Source of the DNA: Larix sibirica | Taxonomy: Eukaryota > Streptophyta > Pinopsida > Pinales > Pinaceae | Length of the DNA: 12,428 nt | Assembly: GCA_004151065.3 (NCBI GenBank) | Contig: NWUY0300066872.1 | Coordinates: 1-12,428, forward strand | Direction of reading: 5' to 3' | Part shown: positions 7,921 to 12,428 of the stretch, in pieces | Numbering within the stretch: the stretch's first letter is position 1 | How the letters are laid out: the number at the start of each line of letters is the position of its first letter | Notes under the pieces: generated by a model | What the model was told of the DNA's origin: nothing | Databases searched by the model: none | Seen by the model: the letters and a program-made list of their open reading frames with translations, nothing else | Made by a program: the position numbers and the translations under genes

Positions 7921-8290
7921 GATAATGTATGTAATGTGGCTGTAATATGGAATAGACCCACTTGATAGTTGGTGGGTAATAAATAGCCTCACTGGGTAGT
8001 TAGAGGAAATAATATAATAATAATAAAGGGTAATTGGCATAGGACCCTTAGGAATACTCATGAGAAAGTATAAATATACATGAGTATAATTGTATAAGAT
8101 ATGTTGGATATTGTACTGTAGAAAGCATGGCTGGTGGAGAGATTCCTTCTTTAAGACGTAATTGATGGTGTTACCCTATTGTTTTGGATTAAACTATCCT
8201 AATAGCTAGGGTGGACTATCATAGAGAAAAAATGAAGAGTATAAGTCTTCTTCCCCTACAAGATAATCATTCATGTTTTTCAATCAACAA
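7921..8290 (+). mobile_element. LTR-like segment, plus strand (tentative)
   Basis: The composition and signals resemble the U3-R-U5 of a plant gypsy LTR: a purine-rich stretch just before (AAGGAGGTACGG, about 7903-7914), a U3-like stretch with GACCCACTTGATAGTTGG (about 7956-7973), a TATA box TATAAATA at 8069-8076, and pyrimidine-rich sequence (GTCTTCTTCCCC, about 8246-8257) downstream. No second copy, terminal TG...CA pair or target duplication was found, so the ends are guesses. The strand is opposite to element A, in which it would lie. Confidence 0.28.
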
Positions 8291-8492
8291 GTTGAGAAAG
8301 TAACGTACCTTAATTGGAAGGTTGTCCAATGAGATCTGTGACTTGTCAATCTAGATATGCCTTGTCTCCTACTAGATCTAAATTCCTAGACTTGCAAACA
8401 CATAAAAAATATACCTTCCCCATATACAAGAGAAAATATGAATGCTATTTCAATTTATAATTAACTTATCAGGTTAAATTAATTATTCAAAA

Positions 8493-8606
8493 TCAGTCAC
8501 AAGACAATAATTTGGGAGGGAAAGAAGATAGATCTTCATTTAATGAAGAAAAACAACATATATATACTTGATCTTGTTGTTGGAACCTCTCATCACTATC
8601 GTCCAT
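8493..8606 (-). pseudogene. Short open frame at the expected gag start of element A
   Basis: A minus-strand ATG at 8606-8604 starts a 37-codon frame, MDDSDERFQQQDQ..., ending in TGA at 8495-8493. Position (about 40 bp inside the putative primer-binding site), strand and the acidic, Gln-rich start fit the opening of a plant gypsy Gag. The continuation does not look like Gag, and the sequence CAAGTATATATATG at the change-over could equally be a splice-donor-like site or the edge of an insertion. Treat this as weak. Confidence 0.25.
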
Positions 8607-8644
8607 GTTCCTCCAATCGTAGGTTACCTCGAACAATCTTCAAT

Positions 8645-8656
8645 GTTCCATATCCA
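8645..8656 (-). promoter_or_regulatory. Degenerate primer-binding site (tRNA-Met type), element A
   Basis: The minus strand reads TGGATATGGAAC, close to the TGGTATCAGAGC that primes many plant gypsy elements from initiator tRNA-Met. It follows a CA dinucleotide (complement of 8659-8660) by two bases, as expected behind an LTR end. Several mismatches make this tentative. Confidence 0.3.
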
Positions 8657-8658
8657 TA

Positions 8659-9100
8659 TGCATAGCGGAAAGGGGAAAAAATGGGTTTTAGGTACCTAAA
8701 CCACATAGAAGATATAAAATAGAGATATGAATCTCTATGGATCTAAAGATCAAGACCCAAAGACCAAGATTATTTCTCCAGTGTGAGGGTACACAATTAC
8801 TCTCTCTAGTTGTTTTCCTTTAGCTATAGACCTCAATTTATAACCCTTCGAAATTGATTGAGGCAGTTGATGGTGCATTTCCAAGGAGTATAGGTGTACA
8901 TATCTCATGGATCCTGCTAAAAAATGTGTGAAATTCATGCGTCTAGATGCTTCTAGGTAGATATTCCTTGCTAAATAGCGAGGAGCATTTAATACATGCC
9001 CTTCATCAAGGAGTTGTGCATATATGTAGTAGCATAGGATAAAAAACCCTTATGTAGTTGTAAAACAAAGGAATTACTAGGTATGAAGACCAACTAAGCT
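8659..9100 (-). mobile_element. Probable 5' LTR of element A
   Basis: On the minus strand there is a TATA box (TTATAAATT, complement of 8835-8843). Downstream come GAGAGAGTAATTGTG and a T-rich U5-like stretch ending in CA, then a primer-binding-site-like sequence and a gag-like ATG. This is the layout of a 5' LTR, on the same strand as the pol of element A and upstream of it. The outer end is not defined: no TG start with a target duplication could be fixed, and 9100 is nominal. No second copy was found in the window, so it is inferred from signals alone. Confidence 0.35.
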
Positions 9101-9890
9101 TGTATGACTGTGAGGTGTCAAATAATGCTATGAAAGATTCCCCCTAATGTATGAGGTCAAAAGGGAGGATAGTGGCCGAAATACATTAAAAATCATGGAT
9201 GAAGTTGTTGAGTGGAACCAAGTGGAGTCCGACAAAATTTGGATTAAAAAAATTGCAAGAAAATACCAAAATCAAGTACACTACGGATTCATGCAAAAAT
9301 GGAAGATCATGGCCATAAAAAAGATAGATGGTGGGTCAATGTCAAATATAGATCATAGACAAAAACAAATACAATGTGTATCTATGTCTCAATATAGTAT
9401 GATAATATACGATAGCCTAATAACCAAAAACAGATCATCCAATCAAACACCAATGTCATAGTTGGGTGGTATGGTCTTGTGGAACTTAGGTGATAGACAA
9501 CATTAGAATCCTTCCATATGTCGAAGGTATTCAATCCCAACCTATCAAAAAGTATGAATCTACCATTTGAATGAATGAGATGATGTCAAACATGGAAGAA
9601 ATTGTTTGATTACCATTCATTAATGAATTCATTAATAAATTGGGGACAGCCCACTAATAATGATGATGCAGGTCAAGGTACAGTAGTACAATCCAATAAA
9701 TTGTGAATATATGAACTGATGTCAAACACTGATTAGAATCTATCAAGAAGGGGACATTAAGGTATTCCCACTATCAATAGCGAGGGAAAAATACACTAAT
9801 GACTGCAAGCCCCAAGGTACTGAGAATATCTCTAAATCTTGATCCCAAAATATATGAGTTGAAGTCAATAGGAAAATATCCATTTAAAGG
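9101..9890. other. Unassigned AT-rich region
   Basis: This lies between the putative 5' LTR of element A and the LTR of element B. It holds a plus-strand open frame of 104 codons (9147-9461) with no recognisable motif and a perfect 18-bp palindrome (9619-9636). Part may be U3 of LTR A or U5 of LTR B. I see no domain on either strand. Confidence 0.4.
9619..9636. repeat. Perfect 18-bp AT-rich palindrome
   Basis: ATTAATGAATTCATTAAT equals its own reverse complement and overlaps another 14-bp palindrome, ATTCATTAATGAAT at 9615-9628. It could form a small hairpin. No function is implied. Confidence 0.85.
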
Positions 9891-10246
9891 TGTAATATGA
9901 TTAAACATAGAAATTCATAGAAAAGGTAGAAAAATACAAGAGAGAATGAATAAAATAGATAGTTACGTTCACTTGTCTCTTTAAGGGCGCAACCTCCAAG
10001 AGAAAAGCTCCGAATACAATAACAATTCTTCACTAAACATTACATATCTTTATATTCTATATATAGTGTTTCAATAGCCAAAATCCTAACTACTTGTGGT
10101 CCCGCTATTAATGAGGGTCCACCAACTATGGACCTTTATTTAATAAAGAGGGTAATTTTTCATTAAGTGACTATCAACTAACTATCTAATGGGCCTTATG
10201 GCCTTGTACATTTATAATGTAAGGTAGTTAGGGTATGACATTAACA
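9891..10246 (-). mobile_element. 3' LTR (or its start) of element B
   Basis: Directly after the polypurine tract the minus strand starts TGTTAATGTCATACCC, with the TG that opens LTRs. A TATA-like box, CTATATATAG (10057-10066), lies about 180 bp in, followed by R/U5-like sequence with CTTTTCTCTTGGAGG (complement of about 9997-10011). The 5' boundary at 10246 is well supported by its place behind the integrase, chromodomain and polypurine tract of B. The 3' boundary at 9891 is a guess based on a TTACA end; no second LTR copy lies in the window to align. Confidence 0.55.
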
Positions 10247-10264
10247 TTCCCTCCCCCACCTTTC
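10247..10264 (-). promoter_or_regulatory. Polypurine tract of element B
   Basis: The minus strand reads GAAAGGTGGGGGAGGGAA immediately before the TG of the LTR. Such tracts prime plus-strand cDNA synthesis, and their place between the end of pol and the 3' LTR is diagnostic. Confidence 0.72.
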
Positions 10265-10284
10265 AAAATAATCATTGTCCTAAA

Positions 10285-10510
10285 GGATGGATATGGGGAA
10301 ACTGTTGGAAAATGGTAGATAGTTCCCAAGTAGCATCTTATAGTGAGGTATCTTGCCATTGAACCAAAACTTCACAGATAGTGCGTTGATGTAGCTGATT
10401 CTCCCAAGTCTCCAAAACTATTCTTCATCAAGTTTTAGTAATCTAGTTTTAACTCGACAATTCTGAACCACTACCTTCTTCATACATGATACATGAAATA
10501 CTAGTTGGAT
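10285..10510 (-). pseudogene. Integrase tail and chromodomain remnant, element B
   Basis: The minus strand first reads QLVFHVSCMKKVVVQNCRVK (about 10508-10450), the H-x-V-F-H-V-S-x-L-K-K end of the integrase C-terminal module, then LKLDEE. After a gap and shift it reads QRTICEVLVQWQDTSL, stop, DATWEL and FQQFPHIHP (about 10390-10285). The V-L-V-Q-W-x-x-x-x-x-x-D-A-T-W-E pattern is the core of the chromodomain found in plant chromoviruses, with its aromatic Trp and the closing F-P-H helix. One stop sits inside the domain. The polypurine tract follows within about 20 bp, as expected at the 3' end of pol. Confidence 0.7.
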
Positions 10511-10524
10511 CTTGGAGTGTGTTG

Positions 10525-10764
10525 GGAGTGATAATTTGTAGGCCACTTGACCATTGCGTTGAAAAATATGATATGGGACATAGAACATTGGTGCAATATT
10601 CTAATGGAATTTAACTTTGAGAGAGGTCTACTTATAAGGTTGGANGAGTGCTAATTTGTAGGCCACCTGACCAATGCGTTGAAAAATATGATATGGGACA
10701 TAGAACATTGGTGCAATATTCTAATGGCATTTAACTTTGAGAGAGGTCTACTTATAAGGTTGGA
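10525..10764. repeat. Direct tandem duplication, 120-bp unit, in integrase B
   Basis: Copy 1 (10525-10644) and copy 2 (10645-10764) match with an exact 120-bp offset. By eye there are four substitutions: 10531, 10547, 10554 and 10587 against 10651, 10667, 10674 and 10707. That is roughly 97% identity. The unit encodes, on the minus strand, the integrase C-terminal stretch from QPYK to YKLAL, so that module is present twice. The sequencing N lies at the first base of copy 2. Confidence 0.95.
10645..10645. other. Undetermined base (N)
   Basis: This is the only N in the window and it falls at the junction of the 120-bp tandem duplication. It may mark an uncertain join or a collapsed or expanded repeat in the assembly. 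Confidence 0.97.
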
Positions 10765-11590
10765 TTAGGAGGAACACATGGCCTCCTTCTAAAAATGAAT
10801 GCTCCAAGAAGTGTTGGTCTGCTTGTTGCTTCATGCAACTTTGATCGAATGCTAAATTTTCCTCAAGTTTACAAAGAGTGACACCACAATTATGAATAAG
10901 ACTATCAATCACCTGTAGTTTGGAAGTACATGGTATATAAGAAACCATAGAGGGTGGTTGTTGGATATAGACTTCTTCATATGGTGTCAATTGTGTAGCC
11001 TCATGATAAGTGGTATTATACCACCATTCTACCAAGGGTAACCACTCTTCCCAATGATGTTATTTTTCAAATGAAAAACATCTCAAATAGGTTTCAATAG
11101 ACTTGTTGACTACTTATATCTGGCCTTATGTTTGAGGATGATAATAGGTGCTCATTTGCAACTATGTTCCTTGTAGTTTAAATAGTTCTTACCAAAATTT
11201 GCTAGTAAATGTGGGATCACAATCTGACACAATGGAGGTAGGCATGCCATGGATTTTGAAAATATGGTCTAAAAAAATTTGGGCAACTATTGTCAGGGTA
11301 TATGGGTGTTGGAGAGCACAAAATGGAGTATATTTGGAAATCTGATCAACTACCACCATGATGATCGATTTGTTACCTACTTTTGGACGACCAACAATAA
11401 AATCCATGGAAATTTCTGTCGAAATAGTGGTTGGTATTGGTAATGGTTGCAATGCCCCATGAATCTTTAATGTCTCACCCTTGATCCTTTGGAGAGTGTC
11501 ACATTTTGATACAATAGTAAGGATATCCTTTTTCATGCATGTTGTGAGGGAAATCAGCACAATGCTAGAAATCAAGGCACTCTTTCCCAA

Positions 11591-12428
11591 GTGAGTGGGT
11601 TAGGTTTACTGATAGAGATACACATAACAACTATAACAACTTTTCCCTATATTCAAAATGCATCATTATAAAACGGAGTTTAGAGAAGGAAAGAAAACAC
11701 ACCTTTTAATCAAAGTTCATCCAATGGTCTTGTTGAGAATGGATCCTTGAATTATGAATCTATGATCCTAGGCCTCATGAACGCACATGTAAACAAGCAT
11801 ACAAAAATATTTCCTCATTCCTACGATAGATAATTAATCTAATACACATTAATGAAACTAAGCTATATATTACTAAATAAAAACTCATGTAACATGGATA
11901 TTTGGGGGAAAAGATAATTGATACTCTCCTCCTCTAGGATATGTGTTCCATCCCTTTCCCTTAGCCTCAATCACTGAATCTTTGAACAATTGAGTTTCTT
12001 CACTCTATATTTTTGCAGCCTAACATTGTCCAATATTTAAATCTATCCAACCTCTTTATATCCACCCTTTAGGTATATTTTATAGTTTTTCATTAGGTCT
12101 AGACTAGGCGATGATCTCAAGGTGCATGCTTCACAAGTCCTTTCCATGCATGATTAATCTTATGTTTAATTGTTTGCACACTTTTTAATGCTTTTTTACT
12201 TCACTTGGAACCCTAGACACACCTGTAGGCCTCAATGTAGCAACCAAATGGACTTTTTTGCACCTTTAGAGTGAAATATAAAGACCGCTTACCCCTCTTT
12301 TGAAGGAAAGTAGCGACCAACTCCTCATAAAGTGCAATCTTCATCATTCCAAAGACAATATTTGATGCAAAAAAAGGGTCTTATTGTCCATTTATGGTCT
12401 TCATCATTGAGGGTGTTAAATATCATTA
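11591..12428. other. AT-rich region without recognisable feature
   Basis: The upstream part of element B (reverse transcriptase, RNase H) should be here but is not, so B is truncated or interrupted close to 11540-11590. The minus strand has one open stretch at about 12375-12215 (DPFFASNIVFGMMKIALYEE onwards, about 55 codons) without a known motif. No LTR, TIR or RNA gene was recognised. Confidence 0.45.

Larger units (their letters stand above)
3790..9100 (-). mobile_element. Ty3/gypsy chromovirus relic, element A
   Basis: Minus-strand domains appear in Ty3/gypsy order (protease, reverse transcriptase, RNase H, integrase, chromodomain) over 6985-3790. Integrase downstream of RNase H separates it from Ty1/copia, and the chromodomain places it among chromoviruses. 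A plausible 5' LTR, primer-binding site and gag start lie at 8490-9100. Gag itself is not recognised and the space for it (7000-8490) seems to hold another insertion. A 3' LTR similar to the 5' candidate is not found. Pol is broken by many stops and several shifts, and catalytic residues are lost in protease, reverse transcriptase and integrase. The pol part is certain; the link to the LTR is inference from position and strand. Confidence 0.8.
10511..11590 (-). pseudogene. Ty3/gypsy integrase relic, element B
   Basis: Reading down the minus strand: MKKDILTIVSKCDTLQRIKGET (about 11540-11475), with the zinc-finger pattern C-x-x-C damaged to C-x-x-L; LQPLPIPTTISTEISMDFIV (about 11452-11395); SIIMVVVDQISKYTPFCALQ; IFKIHGMPTSIVSDCDPTF (about 11250-11200); then in the same frame, past several stops, STYYHPQT, VVNKSIETYLRCFSF and LPLVEWWYNTTYHEATQLTP (to about 10985); and MKQQADQHFLEHSF, VFLLIQPYK with IAPMFYVPYHIFQRIGQVAY (about 10710-10655). 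The first two catalytic aspartates (SMDF and SDCD) remain, but the glutamate codon of the D,D-35-E triad is a stop. The lineage differs clearly from integrase A. The plus-strand open frame 11148-11345 is a shadow. Nothing of RNase H or reverse transcriptase is seen above 11590. Confidence 0.9.

Noticed and set aside
7861-8061. 66-codon minus-strand open frame
   Set aside because: Tyr/Ser/Ile-rich translation of AT-rich, LTR-like sequence. No motif.
8750-8938. 62-codon minus-strand open frame
   Set aside because: It covers the TATA box and U3/R of the putative LTR of element A, which explains the region better.
9147-9461. 104-codon plus-strand open frame starting MYEVKREDSGRN
   Set aside because: Lys/Ile/Gln-rich without any motif I recognise, in LTR-like surroundings, and with no supporting context. 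I kept it only as a note.
1-12428. CRISPR array, bacterial defence system, tRNA or rRNA genes
   Set aside because: No direct-repeat/spacer array, no tRNA-like cloverleaf or rRNA core sequence seen, and everything recognised is of plant transposon type.

Overview
The window looks like nuclear DNA of a seed plant made almost entirely of old, nested and broken transposable elements. I see no intact protein-coding host gene, no RNA gene, no CRISPR array and no bacterial-style operon. The evidence is an AT-rich, CpG-poor background, plant-type Ty3/gypsy chromovirus pol domains on both strands, and two kinds of CACTA (En/Spm) remnant. The species cannot be named from the sequence.

Layout. Bases 1-519 are one end of a CACTA-like element. 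This stretch is CpG-rich, has internal repeats spaced 86 bp apart, and ends on a CACTA terminus at 510-519. Bases 733-1255 (+) hold a reverse transcriptase fragment of a Ty3/gypsy element, here called C. It stops exactly where a second CACTA terminus begins at 1256. That CACTA remnant runs to at least about 3370. On the minus strand it carries a decayed DUF4216 domain (about 1905-2445) and a DUF4218 domain that has been tandemly duplicated with a period of about 275 bp (2823-3367). Both domains are typical of TNP2-class CACTA transposases.

Bases 3790-6985 (-) are the pol region of a second Ty3/gypsy element, A. Reading down the coordinates it has protease, reverse transcriptase, a deleted RNase H, integrase and a chromodomain remnant. 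Its probable 5' LTR, primer-binding site and a short gag-like start lie near 8490-9100. The stretch between holds no recognisable gag but has an LTR-like segment on the opposite strand (about 7921-8290). Bases 9891-11590 (-) belong to a third Ty3/gypsy element, B, of a different integrase lineage: integrase, chromodomain, polypurine tract and the start of a 3' LTR. Within B a 120-bp segment is duplicated in tandem, and the only N in the window sits at that junction. Bases 11591-12428 hold nothing I can identify.

None of the elements could work now. Frames carry many stops and shifts, catalytic residues are lost in integrase A, reverse transcriptase A and integrase B, and whole segments are deleted. 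The interest lies in the order of nesting, the two internal tandem duplications, the base-composition contrast of the left CACTA end, and one reverse-transcriptase-like motif lying antisense inside the CACTA domain. I found no convincing new functional system.
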